The notes under the pieces: model-generated
Told to the model about the DNA's origin: nothing
The model's database searches: none
The model's input: the letters and a program-made list of their open reading frames with translations, nothing else
Part shown: positions 12,598 through 25,479 of the stretch, piece by piece
How the letters are laid out: every line of letters starts with the position of its first letter
Position numbering within the stretch: position 1 is the stretch's first letter
Made by a program: the position numbers and the translations under genes
NCBI RefSeq assembly: GCF_019703515.2
Contig: NC_059362.1
Span: 23,620,826 to 23,684,825 of the forward strand
Source of the DNA: Myxocyprinus asiaticus
Lineage: Eukaryota > Chordata > Actinopteri > Cypriniformes > Catostomidae
Direction of reading: 5' to 3'
Length of the DNA stretch: 64,000 bases

Positions 12598-12986
12598 AAC
12601 GGTTCTCAGCTGCTTCAGGACCCAGATTGTATATTGCACATAAAGTGTGGACCTAAGATACTGTAGTACCAAGATTATTTATCTTACAGAAGTAAACAAA
12701 ATGCTAAATGATTAACAAGACAAAGGTTTCTAATGTTTCTTAAATATTGGTGGTTTTATGCTCTCAGCAGCCACATAAAACCATGTTTATCTGTGCTCCT
12801 AGTGGACCCGTATATAATGTAGTCCGGGTCGTATTTTCTTTTACCTTATTGTAATACGTTTTGTTTATGGTTTTCGAGGATGACTGCATTTCACACATAA
12901 TTTGGCTAGCTTCTATGGTTAGTTATACTTTATTATTTGCATCTAGTATTTCTTTTTCACTGCTTTTCTACCAGTTGAGAACCACT
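12598..12986. mobile_element. hAT-like non-autonomous element (GGTTCTCA ends)
   Basis: The left end CAACGGTTCTCAGCTG faces the right end CAGTTGAGAACCACTT, which is the inverted form. GAACC/GGTTC ends with an interior CAGGACCCAGATTGTATATT are typical of hAT MITEs in vertebrates. No transposase is present and target duplications are not clear. Confidence 0.6.
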
Positions 12987-13910
12987 TATTTATTTGTTTT
13001 CTCTTTTTAATTATTTTTATTTCTATTTTCATTTATAAATTAATTGCATTCTGTTTAACAAAAATTATTTGTATTTTTATTTTACTATGCCATTAGGGAA
13101 TTTGTGTGTAGATAGGTAATAAAATAAAGTTTCTCTTAGAGTGTGTGTTATTTTGAGTATGGTTTCATTTGTCATTCCTGTTATCTAAACTCTTGTTTAT
13201 ATGCTTTTATCTTTTGGTAAAAATCATAAATATTGCCAGGCACATCGGTCAACAATGGGACTAAAAGTTATCAGGCAACAAGAAGAATGTTCCACTAACT
13301 TTGATAAAGTATCTGTCAACTGACTGCATGTTTATGAATCTAGTGAAAAAAAACAAATATCTCTTGTCCGTGAGAAGGTGTACACTTCACAATTTGCAAC
13401 CTGAAACACAAGAAACACAAACAAACATAACACAAACACCATCAGAACACAGAGACACATAAACACAAGTACACATGCACTACACACAGCAGGAGGACTC
13501 TGTTCTCATTATAATAAAACGAATTGGAAACAAAGTGACGAGGAAGTTTTGTTCACCCATGGGAGCACCTTGTGTGTGCGTGTGTGTCTGAGCATATGTG
13601 GGTATTCATTACTTCTCTGGTTAACGACTCTATCGCATTTTATCCCTTGAGCATGTTCTTTGATGAGGATGCCAGATCTTAGCAGGAGATCCTCCCTTGT
13701 ACTTCTAAAAATGCCCCTTGCAGTCACTTTCAATAACAAGCTTGGGTTTCCGTGCCAACATTCTCCCTTTCACACCACCCTATTGAGAGACAGAGACAGA
13801 AATAAGAAAGATGTTTAAGATAACACTGATTTCTTTATGAATGAATATGAAATTGTTAGAATTTGCACTATTTATAAAATTGTTACTTTAATCTGATCAC
13901 AAACAAATAT
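12987..13910. other. Intronic DNA, nothing recognised
   Basis: AT-rich. CA-rich sequence lies at about 13400-13490. Confidence 0.5.
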
Positions 13911-14416
13911 TTTTAGATCAATTTCTCAGCTATGTTGGTCCATACAATGCAAATGAATGGGTACCAAATCTTTGTAGCTCCAAAAATCACATAAAGGCAG
14001 CATAAAAGTAATCCATAAGACTCCAGTGGTTAAATCTATGTCTTCTGAAGCGATATGATAAGTGTGGGTGAGAAACCCATCAATCTTGATCAATATTAAG
14101 TCCTTTTTTACTATCAATCTCCACTTTCACTTTCACATTCTTCTTTTATTTTAGGCGATTCGCATTCTTCGTGCATTTTTCGCCACTTATTGTGCATATA
14201 ACACTTATCATATCGCTTTTATGGTGCCTTTATGTGCTTTTTGGACCCTCAAAATATGGTACCCATTCCCTTGCATTGTGAGGACCTACAGAGCAGATAT
14301 TCTTCCAAAAATCTTCGTTTGTGTTCTGCTGAAAAAAGAAAGACACACATCTGGGATGGCATGAGGGTGTGTAAATGATGAGAGAATTTTCTTTTTTGGG
14401 TGTACTATTCCTTTAA
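13911..14416. mobile_element. A-type palindromic element, left end missing
   Basis: It enters at an internal position of the left arm (TTTAGATCAATTTCTCAGC, TCCATACAATGCAAATGAAT). It continues through the centre to a right end GGTGTACTATTCCTTTAA. Confidence 0.8.
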
Positions 14417-15890
14417 TGATCAGATGATATTGTGTTCTACATCATGGTCCTGTGTTGTCGTTATGTTTTCTCTAGCTCATTCTGATACTGTTGGTATGAT
14501 GCATTGAAACTGAGAAACCTTAAAGTGCTGAGATGAGCAATTTTTGCTGTCATTCTTAACCTTAGAAGATATTTAAGTTGTAAACATAGTTAATTTTTAA
14601 TTGACTCAGAACCAAAGTGTGTCCGTCCCTTTTTATAGAGGTTTTCAATGGATTTTATACCCCTTTTTGACCTGATACTATTAAAGAGCCTTTTGACTGT
14701 GTGGTCCAATTGTTGTTAAACATTAAACACCTGGTACTCTCTTTGTTTACATAGTTTCTTCAAATGCTAACGGGACGGAACAGTGATGCATTACCGTTTT
14801 GTGTGAGACTGAGTGTACAAGATGTTCAGACGTAATCAGCAGCAGTCAGAAATGTCCTCAAAAGGATGCATAACTGCTTTGTTTTTGCCCAGTACATAAG
14901 GACATACCTGCAGTGAAGAATCCTTGATGCCTGTTCTTTTAAAGCCAGAAGTAGAATGAGAGGGAGGGAGAGAGCAAGACCAGCACATGAGTGAATAAGG
15001 ATGTTTTCTTCCCTTTACCAACATTCTTGGAGTAAACCACAAGAGGACTTGTCATGCAAATAGAGCATTTACTAACCTGAATTGGAATTTAAGAGGGGCA
15101 AAAAAGGAGTAAAGAGAAGGAGAAGTGTGGATATGTAGGGAAAAATCTTGCTTGGGAAAAGAAGGTCAAATACAAACAGAGTGAGACACGCAGTAAAAAT
15201 GGGAGAAGAAAAAAAAAGAAAAAGAAAGCTATGAGGATTTCAAGTTAGGAAACATTTCGGTTTGCTGCAAAAAAATCCACAACTGTGTCACTGTGGAAGC
15301 TTTGTTCTGGGGTTAGCATGCTTACATGCACTCAAGGGTGAGGTCATAGAGGATTCAAAATAATATGCCAATTAAGAGTGATTATTTTACTTTAAAATGA
15401 TCACCAATGCCACCGTTTAGTCTGTGGGAAAAGATCACAGTAATTTTCATACCTGCTCTTGTTTGGTAAGCAACAATAGCTTATGATGTCATCTCATAAA
15501 CATGAGTCTGTCTGAAACTGCATTGGATGATTCAGGTGTGTATGTGAGTGTGATACATTTGAAATATAACGAACAGTGACCGCTGACCCCATATCTGTGT
15601 GTCATGTGCTATTGTGTGTGTTTATGTGCATCAATCACTATCATGAGTACTGAGCTTTGAGCTAGAAGTTTCAACACGCCTCCATAATGGAAATGCTGAC
15701 CTTACTTTTGGCCTAAATCCCAGCCCATCATAACTTTACGTACAGTAGGTTTTGTCAGGCATATGTACGCTACCTTATGATAAGCATTGGTGTCATTTTC
15801 CACATCTTCAAATTTTTTAATAGACCCAAACCTGGTGTTCAAAAGTCTGAGATCACATTGAAAATCTCTGAAATTAATATTTTTTGTATG
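14417..15890. other. Intronic DNA, nothing recognised
   Basis: No gene-like signal. A purine-rich stretch runs at about 15065-15235. Confidence 0.5.
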
Positions 15891-16314
15891 GAAAAAAGAA
15901 TGGTGACTGAAGCCCAAAATATACTTTGATTGTCTGCAAATGTCGTCATCAGCACAGTCTGCATGGACTTTTCGCACGCAGCCCAGATTTTCTCGACACA
16001 CACACATTCCTCACCTGTGTGCATCGTCGGCGCATGCGGCAGCCGTTGACTGTAAAAGATGATCACAAAGCAGTAATAGTGTGTATGCGTCGAACGCGTT
16101 TGTATAATGTCACAATCAAAAGAGTATACTTTGAAAGGCAATGCAGTTAACCGGGAACGATCCGATCCAGAACGTACAAAAACAAAGTTTACATGGGTCT
16201 AACATCGCCTTTTGTGTTCCTTTGGGAAAAAAAGAAACCCATATATGTTTGAAACAACATGAGGGTTAGTAAATAATAACAGAATTTTCATATTTGGGTG
16301 AACTATCCCGTTAA
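15891..16314. repeat. Composite of MITE fragments, ending in a C-type right arm
   Basis: AAATATACTTTGATTGTC (15918) and AGTATACTTTGAAAGGC (16121) look like parts of one CG-richer element. From about 16205 the sequence is the right arm of a C-type palindromic element, ending GGGTGAACTATCCCGTTAA. Confidence 0.5.
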
Positions 16315-17460
16315 GCTGTCTTTTGTGTATGATAATCTTTTGCCTGCATTATGCAAGCAACGGTTAAAGACTGAAGTTCAGAACAGTATCTGTGTTCAGC
16401 ACAGGGCACTTAGACACTGGGAGATTGATTCAATTACCGTTACTGTATGATGTAACCCTTAGCAACGGTGTTCCCATAAAGTGCTGTTGTGTTTTGTTTG
16501 TGCCAAGATGACAGTGCAGTGTACAGAAGACACCCGGGACTAAGAAACAATAAAAAAGGAAAAACACATAGATATACAATAACACACATAAAAATGTGAA
16601 CGTGCATATACACTTATTGTAAGAGATCTCACTTGTGAGGACATGCAAGCAAACACATTGACTAAAATACATTTAAATGTACTGCAATAATCAGAATAAT
16701 AAAATAATATATTCTGATGAGGCTTTTTACTTGACCTGCTTTTTACTAGAGTTATTCCATAAATGCTATAATGCACACTAATGACTTTATTAAACAGTGA
16801 TTGCTATAGTCTTTGTGTTATAAACAGGAAACTACGGCGATTACTTGACTTCAGTATTCATCTAATGCTCCACATTTCTTTATTTGATGATGGTTATTCC
16901 AGATATGACTTTTTTTAGTGAACACTTAAAGGCATACCTCGGGTCTTTAGTGACTCGGGACCTCATTCCACCCCCTGTACCTCATCTATTTTTTCTAGTT
17001 GTGCCTACACCTCTTTAGTATTCCTCAATCTTTCTTTTATAAATATTGTAACACACCAAAAAAAAAGCCAAAATTGCAACCAAAAAAAAAAAAAAAAGAA
17101 ATGTATAATGGCTGCAGTACCAAAAGTGTATAGTGTCATTACAGCCCCTAGGTATGTATTAGTGTCAGGATTTTTTCTTTTTTCCTCTTCCTAAATAACA
17201 TCTTTATGAGTATAATTACAGATGCCATTGTAGAAATTCACTAGTCAGCCATGATAACTTTAATCCATGAGTGAAAGTGTCCAATGGTTACAGAGATTAA
17301 GCCAGTAGTATTCGGCTGGCCATGTGATTCTAACATGGCAGCCCCCATGAGGTGACCCTCTCCACGTAGAATAAAATAGATTATATAATGTTAATTACTA
17401 AGTGCACCTTTAAACCAATAACAGTCAGCAAAGGATAAATATGTTATTACGTAGTGCAGT

Positions 17461-18194
17461 TTTTTTTTTTTTTTTTTGGAATGCCCAATTCCCAATGCAC
17501 TCTAAGTCCTCGTGGTGGCGTAGTGACTCGCCTCAATCCGGGTGGCAGAGGACGAATCTCAGTTGCCTCTGTGTCTGAGACCGTCAATCCACGCACCTTA
17601 TCACGTGGCTTGTTAAGCGGGTTACTGCGGAGGTTACCGCCCACATCCACGCACAACTCACCGCGTGCCCCATCGAGAGCGAGAGCCACACATAGGCTGT
17701 GTCTCATTTGGAAGGCTTATATAAAGTATTAGACTAAAAGTACACCTGTAAAATCTATTTTCTTTTCTCTCTACATCATTATAACTCTCCTAAAATGTAC
17801 CTCATGCATTCCCTTCCAAGGGACTTTGTTCCCTTCTCACTCAAAGCGCTCGCGCTTGTTAAAGAGTGGCGTGCTGTCATAGCAACCATGATACGTTCCA
17901 TTTACATTTATCCTACGAAGGCTGTCTCATTTAAACAAGGCTATTTTAAAGGAGGACACTTGGTATACTGCAGCCTTCAAAGAACGCGTCCTACATAGCA
18001 TGCAGCCTTTGAAACAAGACACAGCCATTATACCACGAGGAGGTTACCCCATGTGACTCTACCCTCCCTAGCAACTGGGCCAATTTGGTTGCTTAGGAGA
18101 CCTGGCTGGAGTCACTCAGCACGCTCTGGATTTGAACGCATGACTCCAGGGGTGGTAGTCAGCATCAATACTCGCTGAGCTACCCAGGCCCCCC
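17461..18194 (-). mobile_element. tRNA-derived SINE, split by a MITE
   Basis: Read on the minus strand, it starts at 18194 as GGGGGCCTGGGTAGCTCAGC and continues with a promoter B-box-like GCGTTCAAATCC. It then runs through the body to a GGGAATTGGGCATTCC tail and an A tract. The body is interrupted between 17694 and 18027. The first ~70 nt look like a tRNA with A and B boxes for RNA polymerase III. The consensus repeats in three other places in this window. Confidence 0.88.
17695..18026. mobile_element. 332-bp MITE with GGCTGTGTCT ends inside the SINE
   Basis: The left end GGCTGTGTCTCATTTGGAAG and the right end (reverse complement GGCTGTGTCTTGTTTCAAAG) match at most positions over 23 bp. The SINE is continuous on both sides, so the MITE is the younger insertion. 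The exact target duplication is unclear. Confidence 0.85.
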
Positions 18195-18817
18195 ACGCAA
18201 TGCACTTTTAAAGGTGAAGTGTGTAATTTCGGCACTACTGGCGGGACAGAGTGGAATTGCAAACTGTTAGTTTAAATGGCTCAACTGGGCTGAACATAAC
18301 ATTGGCACAACCTTTGGTGTGAATTTGGGGCAGGACTACTTGTTTGTTTGAGACACTACAGACTAGGTAGCGTTTGAAATTAGTTTGAAAAAAAAAGTTG
18401 ATTATTTTTGCAATTATTTTTGGTGCCGCTAGAGGCACAGAAATTACACACTTTGTTTTTTAGGGTATTTACATTTAAACATGCTATTTACATGCAGTTT
18501 CAGTCTTATAATATTGTTTTAATGATACCAGTGGTCAGTTGATTGCAGTACATAGTCATTAACTAATCAACAAGTGTGCATCCACTCTCCCTTTCCTTCC
18601 TCTTGTGCTGTGAGAACAATTTCCTGTTGATAGGAAGATAAATTATTCCACTGTATGCTTATAGGCAAAGTCAGCAGCCTGTGTGCAAGACTGATAAGAG
18701 TCAATACTACCAGAATACTGCATGACAGTGTGAGAGAGTGATGATAATGATGACAATGATGTCATAAGGAAAGTCCATAAGGGCAGTCATATAATATAAT
18801 GATTGAAAACAGTGATA

Positions 18818-19046
18818 TTAAAGGGATAGTACACCCAAAAATGAAAATGCTGTAATAACTTACCATTCTTCTGTGGAACAAAAAATTAGATGTTAGGCAA
18901 TCTTAGTCGCCAGTTACTTTGATTGTATGAAATCCAGTGAGACTAACATATTGCCAAACATCTTCTTTTGTGTTCCATGGAAGAAAGAGAAAGTCATAGG
19001 CATTTGGAACAACATGAGGGTGAGTAAATAATGACAGAGATATGAA
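18818..19046. mobile_element. C-type palindromic element, right end lost
   Basis: It starts TTAAAGGGATAGTACACCC. The short arms contain TTAGATGTTAGGC and, inverted, CATCTTCTTTTGTGTTCCAT. It ends near GGGTGAGTAAATAATGACAG without the final GTGAACTATCCC. Confidence 0.75.
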
Positions 19047-19844
19047 GGAGCACAATATTGCTGGTGTAAATGAGGATAAGATGTGGATAGAAGTCACAGG
19101 TCGTGATAACAGGACAAAAAAGCCACCAAGGGTTCCTCTCATAGAGCTGCGTGAAACAGCATGCACACGTTAACTGACTTTGCACACTCACTTTCTTGTT
19201 AAGATTCAGACACACACTCATGCTCACACAGCCGACGTAAAGAACAGTATGGTGTTAACAAGGACTCTGTCACTTTGGCATGCTTGAAATCTGTTTGCTA
19301 ATGCACAAATATGCACACTGACGTCCGGCTGCCTGGTGATTCCAGAAGTGAAAACATTCTGCGTTATCTTAGCTTATGGTCAGGCATGTGGACCGTACCA
19401 TGTATGGAATAAAGATGTTACATCCAAGGTCAAAGCACAGACACACATTTTTGAGGAGTATGGAGGAGGAGTAGGGCAATGGCATGTCAGGTTCATTGGG
19501 TGTACCGTGACGTGGTGTTTGATATGGCTGTTAGGCCTGAATGTGATAGAATTCTTGTGTTCAGGCCAAGAGACTGGAAGTCTTTGAACCTTAACCTGCA
19601 ATCAATTATGTAGCTTGTATCACCCATATCTAAAATTGAACTTGAGCATTGTTTGTGTCTTCAGTTTAATTGTGACTACTGCATTCAAATTCGTTGGGGT
19701 GAAAAGCAGGCGTCTGTTTTTATGACTGGGTTATTGTATTTGCGTGCATGTTTGTGCGTCTGTGTTTATATGTGTCCTGTTGGATGCACGCAGGTGTACG
19801 TGGGTGTGTGCATGTGTGTGTTTTTTTGCATGTCTGTGAATGAC
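19047..19844. other. Intronic DNA, nothing recognised
   Basis: GT/TG-rich sequence at about 19745-19825 accounts for the open frames there. Confidence 0.5.
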
Positions 19845-20935
19845 CCTGTTTACTCCTGGTGTTAACATCTGTTTCGGACGATCTGATCACAACGGGGCAG
19901 CAAGCTAAATACAGGCATCACTCAAACCATATGTGGAGGTAGAAAAAAATCCATGTGATCTATCATAATGCGTCCAGGACAGCAATCAATGACCGTCTAC
20001 TCACCTGTCGATCCATCATAAAACAGGAGTTTTTAACATTTTGAACGGCCTTCAGTGAAAATAACTCTCCGATCAAACCAACCAGCTCCGAGGTGAATCA
20101 CAACATTACAAATATTGATTTAAAGCAAAAAGGTATTTGAAAATCAGACAAAAAGACAAAGATACAAGACATGTCACTTGAATGGATTTACGGAATGAAC
20201 TACAATCCCATGAAGCATTGCAAATGACGTAACTGAATAAACTAGTAATATAAAGTTGTTGTTTTAAACAATATATTTTAATTTTTTTACGAAATATTCA
20301 TATATAAACAAATATAAGTAGTTTGAAAGTGTAGGGAGACCGGCTCAATTACATAATTCGCAGTGCATCAAAGTGGGCGGTCGCTGCAGAGCTCTTTTGG
20401 CATGTTGTGTTTGGCACAATTCTCTGATTGGTAGATCATTCTCTGCTGGATCATGAGTAACATAATTATACACCTCAAATTCTGCTTTTTAAATTTTTTG
20501 GTTTTACGCTGAAAACATTTTAACTGATGGCATCAGCCGAAGCATATACCATCGATTAATAGCCTGTGCAGCTCATGGTATGTCGGTCTTTTTATAAGTT
20601 AATGTTAAAAATCGATTCCCCTGTGAAAAATATAATGAGATTTTTACTTCTGAATCCAAACTGTTGCGCTTTTTTAAAATAAGCATCAGTTGCGATTGGA
20701 AGTATATCTAAAAGCAACTATGTGTCAACTTTTTGTCTATTTTTTTGTCATGCAGTACACACAGACACAGTGAGCAATCCATGTAGTCATGAAATCAGAT
20801 TTCCTCCCCTTGCCAAAAGGCAATCACAGGTGGTCACCAAAAACACACCTGAGATGCATTTTCATACCAGATATAAATGAGTATGTGTCTCACCTGACCT
20901 CTTGTGAATGGATAACCTGAGACGGATGGCCAGTG
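19845..20935. mobile_element. Possible degenerate DNA transposon
   Basis: The left side has GGTGTTAACATCTGTTTCGG, CGATCTGATCAC. The right side has GATAACCTGAGACGGATGGC, which may be its weak inverted counterpart. No protein motif is seen. The boundaries are uncertain. Confidence 0.3.
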
Positions 20936-20950
20936 AGGGACAATTATGTA

Positions 20951-21569
20951 TTAAAGGAATAGTTCACCCAAAAATGAAAATGTGCTCATCCTTTTATTGA
21001 CCTCATGCCATCCAAGATGTGTATGACTTTCTTTCTTCTGCTGAACACAAATGAAGATTTTTAGAAGAATATCGCAGCTCTGTAGGTCCATTCAATGCAA
21101 GTGAATGGTGACCAGAATTTTGAAGGTCCAAAAAGCATATGAAGGCAGCATAAAATAATCCATATGACTCGAGAAGGTTAGAAACAGATCAATATTGAAG
21201 TGCATTTTTACTAAAAATTCTCCTCCTTGCCCAGTATGTGGTGATATGCACTAAAAAAGCAAATCGCCAAAAACAAAAGAAGAATGTGAAAGTGAAAGTG
21301 GAGATTTATGGTAAAAAAGGACTTTAATATTGAACTGTTTCTCATCCTCACCTATCATATTGCTTCTTAAAACATGTATTTAACCACTTGAGTCATATGG
21401 ATTATTTTTATGCTGCCTTTATGTGACTTTTGGAACTTCAAAGTTCTGGCCACCATTTACTTGCATGGTTTGGACCTACAGAGCTGAGATATTGTTCTAA
21501 AAACATCTGGGATGGCATGAGGGTAAGTAAATGATTCTGAATGAATTTTCCTTTTTGGGTGAACTAACT
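20951..21569. mobile_element. A-type palindromic element, nearly complete
   Basis: The left end is TTAAAGGAATAGTTCACCC. Inverted arms lead to a right end TTTTTGGGTGAACTAAC, which lacks the usual CCCTTTAA. Confidence 0.82.
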
Positions 21570-23559
21570 CAGCTGTATAAAAGTGTGTTTCCAGTTCATA
21601 CAGAAATAATTTAATAGCAGATTGGATCTTTGTTACCCATCACTTTGGGACAGGATTACAGTCTGTCTATTAAACTGTCAAAAGACACAGACCTCCTCAT
21701 CTGTCCAACTGCACATCTGGTAATTTTTCTCTCTCCCTCTCTGTATTAAACCACAGCCTTCATTCATTTTCCTTTCAATCACTTGCTCTTATCGTGTCCC
21801 CATCTGTCTCTCATGTTGTTTTAATTGTTCCTTGATTCTTTTCACACTGCACATAAATCCTCCTTCTTATCGCAATCCATGTCCTTTTACCCCTCCAAGT
21901 TCAGGGGGTTTAACGGTGAGGCGCCGTGAGTTCTGGTAATGATGTCACAGTCCTAGGGAGTTCTGTCTGAGAGCGTGTGGTTTTGCCTGAAATGGAGGCT
22001 GTTAAACTGACCCCTCTGATATTTGCACTTCACCTCCCAATTCAGCCCAGTAAACCTTTGCATTAAGAGAGGCTTGCTTACACAGGGGTCAGAGCCAACT
22101 GAATTATTTATTTCTATTCCAGCTTTACTCACTGTTTAGGAACTCACTGGAGTAAAATGTAGGGCATTACATGTAGGGTTACACGTGATGGGACAAAGGG
22201 GGGTCTGTTTTGGAAGTGGTCTGATTATGACAGCTGAAGTCATAAAGTGTGTTCATGAAGATGAATGTATTTTGGCTTGATAAATGGCGTTTGTCAATGT
22301 GAAAATTTCTCCATGTTTCCCAATGGATGGTCTCATGTTTAATAGTGTAACTGTAGATGATTTTATGATTGCTCATTCATGAAATTGAACCTTTTTAAAT
22401 GGCTCTGGTATATCATTTAATATACTTTAAAACTAATTGTTGATTTAAATAAGGAGAGCTGGTTATGCCCTATTATGGTGTATATCAGAAATGTAAGAGG
22501 TTTTTAAGATACAGTCAATAAAGCCCTGAAACTGTTTAAAACTCAGCATTTCTTAAGGACATGTTGGTGAAACATTAGTCTCAATAGTGCCACATTCCAG
22601 CTGAGGTTCAAGTTTTCCACGGTGAAGTTGTACATTTAGCTTTCCAAGACCCATATATTCACATATATACCTGGGGGTACTTAAGAAGGATTCATGTACA
22701 CTTGGAAATTTTAATAGAGTAAAATACTTTTAAAACTACTAAAAGATTGAAATGACAACGAATTGTGCTGTTTTATTTTTTATTTTTATTTTTTTTTCAG
22801 TTAATTTTTAAAGGAAGAAAAAAAAACAAGTGTAATGTGTGTAAGATTTCTATGTGATGACACTCATAGTATATACTACAGTACTTGGTGTTTTCTCCCA
22901 CAGGACCGATTGTTTTTATTTTAAAGGTTTTATAATAAACTTTAAGGCTTTAAAGACATTAATGATACTTATTGATATACATTATAATACATAATGCAAA
23001 GACCTACTTTAGGCAATAATTAGAGAACATTTTAGAAAGCTCTGAACATTTTAACAGATCCGGTTTAACAGATGTTATTAAACCAGCAAAGCATCCTTAA
23101 TGTCCAAGAGAGATTACATCAGTGTGGGTGTGTGCATGCATGTGTGTGTCTCTGTCCTTGAATGGGTCTGTTTTACAGCAGTTAAAAGACCTCCATCAGA
23201 TTGAGATCTTTATGTTTTCTACAACTGCAAATTGTTAAAACTGAGAGGCGAGCATGTCAACTTTGGCTCATAAACAGCCTATTGGCCCCAGCAGTGTGCA
23301 TAGATCTGCATCTGTGTAATCTATTTCAAAAGAAATATTGTGTATATTTTTTTCACAATGGTAAGCAGCAAAAGGCAATTGTAATGTTTGTAGAAGGCAG
23401 ATGTCATATAGAGTTTGTGACTTTGTCTCTGAGGCAGATCTAGTTTTATTGCTTTCTTAAGTTTGTGATGTACACACAAACACAATACAGGAAGAGAAAC
23501 AAACTTTTGGTCTAACTGTATGTGTGCACAATAATACAGATAAACAAGGAAATTTGTTA
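21570..23559. other. Intronic DNA, nothing recognised
   Basis: No gene, RNA or repeat with definable ends. T-rich and A-rich tracts lie near 22770-22830. Confidence 0.5.
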
Positions 23560-23619
23560 TGTTATTTTAACATTAATTAATGCATTATCCACATGAACTA
23601 ACAATGATTAATATTTATA

Positions 23620-23621
<2 letters not shown>

Positions 23622-23665
<44 letters not shown>
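23622..23665. repeat. (TA)n-(CA)n microsatellite
   Basis: A TA run followed directly by a short CA run, at the left edge of the Tc1-like copy. Confidence 0.9.
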
Positions 23666-23667
<2 letters not shown>

Positions 23668-24680
23668 AGCACTTTATTAGGAATACTATGGTCTATGGTA
23701 CCTAATACACTATAGTACTGTAACGCTGCTGGCTGCTGGCAATGATGAAGATGATGACAATGACGAAGTGTAGAGAACCCAAGTGCAGTTTATTATATAA
23801 GTGAAATCCAAAAAACACTAACCATAAACGTGATCTAACAAAAACATGGACTAGACTAGACTAGACTAGACTAGACTAGACTAGACTAGACTAGACTAGA
23901 CTAGACTAGACTAGACAGCTACATTCACATCTACATTCAATACTTGACAATGGACAATTGCAAACATGAGGGCTTAAATACAAGACATGGGAGAACAAGA
24001 CAAACAAGTTAACCAATGAAAAACAGAACTCTAACAAGATAATTAAACAATAAACCAATGAAAACATGACACATGAACATGGAGGGAAAACATGAAATCA
24101 CATGACCAGGGAACAGGAACTAAACTTTTCAAAATAAAAGACATGAATCAACAAAATACACATGACAGGTACCTAATAAAGTGTGCTATGTGGTCTTCTG
24201 CTGTTGTAGCCCATCCACCTCAAGGTTTGATGTGTTTCTATTCTGCTCACTACAATTATTCAGAGTAGTTATCAGAGTTACCGAAGCCTTTCTGTCAACT
24301 CAAACCAGTCTGGCCATTCTCTGCTGACCTCTCTCATCAACAAGGCATTTTCATCCGCAAAACTGCCACTCACAGGGTGTTTTTTGTTTTTGGCACCATT
24401 GTGAGTAAACTCTAGAGACTGCTGTGCATTAAAATCCCAGGAGATCAGCAGTTACAGAAATACTCAAACCAGCGCGACTGGCACCAACAATCATGCAATG
24501 GTCGAAATCACTGAGATCATATTTTTCCCCATTCTGATGGTTGATGTGAACATTAACTGAAGCTTCTGACCCGTATCTGCATGATTTCATACATTACACT
24601 GCTGCCACATGATTGGCTGATTAGATAATCTAATGAATAAGTAGGTGAACAGGTTTTCCTAATAAAGTGCTGAGTGAGTG
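23663..24680 (-). mobile_element. Tc1-like non-autonomous copy with internal insertion
   Basis: The left end CACTAAGCACTTTATTAGGA and the right end (reverse complement CACTCACTCAGCACTTTATT) are inverted. A TA follows the right end. From about 24171 the sequence is a minus-strand copy of the same transposase-derived region found at 32940 and 37163. Between 23708 and 24167 lies unrelated sequence, bracketed by two copies of GGTACCTAATA (23697-23707 and 24168-24178). Confidence 0.72.
23851..23915. repeat. (CTAGA)13 pentanucleotide microsatellite
   Basis: Thirteen perfect tandem CTAGA units lie within the sequence inserted in the Tc1-like copy. There are no spacers. Confidence 0.95.
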
Positions 24681-25236
24681 TACAGTATATATACTGTATA
24701 TATACAGTATATTAACAAAAACCAAGATTATGAAATGCTGTTAGAAATATTGTTAGTTCATGATACCAAAAGCATGAACTAATCTTAATGTATATATAGA
24801 ATCTCATTGTAAATTGTTTCCAAATATAATTTGTATGTGCTATATAAACTGAAACAAGCTGACATACTAAGAATGAAGCCTTTTAACTGGTTAAAAATCC
24901 ATGATACCTTTACTCCATTTCAGCTGAGCTTCAGTGCTGGAGGCTTTCTCAATGTTCTCAGTGTTGTGCTACAGTCATTGACTTATCTGAATAGACGATA
25001 GTCCTCAGTAATCCTCATGTCTAGCATTTGTTTGGATATATTTGTCAGATTAATGGTTTGTTTTTTTTAGAGAACATAACATTTTTTTAAACTTATAATG
25101 TAGAGCATCTTGTAGGTAAATGCATCAGGAAAGGACTAGAACTTGTTTTAGTTTGTGTCATCTGGTCTCCATTAGGAAATACAGAAGTCAACATGGTGAT
25201 TGGAAAAGCATCTTGAGAAGATGTTGAGTTGATCTT

Positions 25237-25385
25237 TGAGTTACATTTTGGTCTGTTTTTCACCCAAAACCAATTGTATCTCTTCAGAAGACGTGAATTA
25301 AAACATTTGAGTAGTATGGATTACTTTTATGCTGCCTTTATGTGCTTTTTGGAGATTTAAAGTTTTGGACCAACTTGACTTGCAT
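25237..25385. mobile_element. A-type palindromic element fragment (right arm)
   Basis: CTGTTTTTCACCCAAAACC, then ATGGATTACTTTTATGCTGC and ATGTGCTTTTTGGAG match the right arm of the A-type family. It stops at CTTGACTTGCAT, where the DIRS-like element begins. Confidence 0.7.
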
Positions 25386-25479
25386 CTCTACTAGTGCTTC
25401 TGACTGTTTTTCACGATCAGATGGTTGCTGTGGATGTTACTGTGCAACATTCCCCCCAGGATGTTCATTCTGGTCTTTC

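Larger units (their letters stand above)
23560..24835. repeat. GGTAACA-type element fragments flanking a Tc1-like copy
   Basis: TTAACATTAATTAATGCATT and GAACTAACAATGATTAATA (23567-23612), then GTTAGTTCATGATACCAAAA (24751) and AATCTCATTGTAAATTGTTT (24801), recall the element at 32239-32580. The Tc1-like copy between them appears to have inserted into it. Confidence 0.45.

Noticed and set aside
15702..16150. Pair of ~100-codon minus-strand frames
   Set aside because: They overlap MITE-like sequence and a C-type arm, and no protein family is recognisable.
23851..23915. Regular CTAGA array as a CRISPR-like array
   Set aside because: Units are 5 bp with no spacers, in a vertebrate intron. It is a microsatellite.
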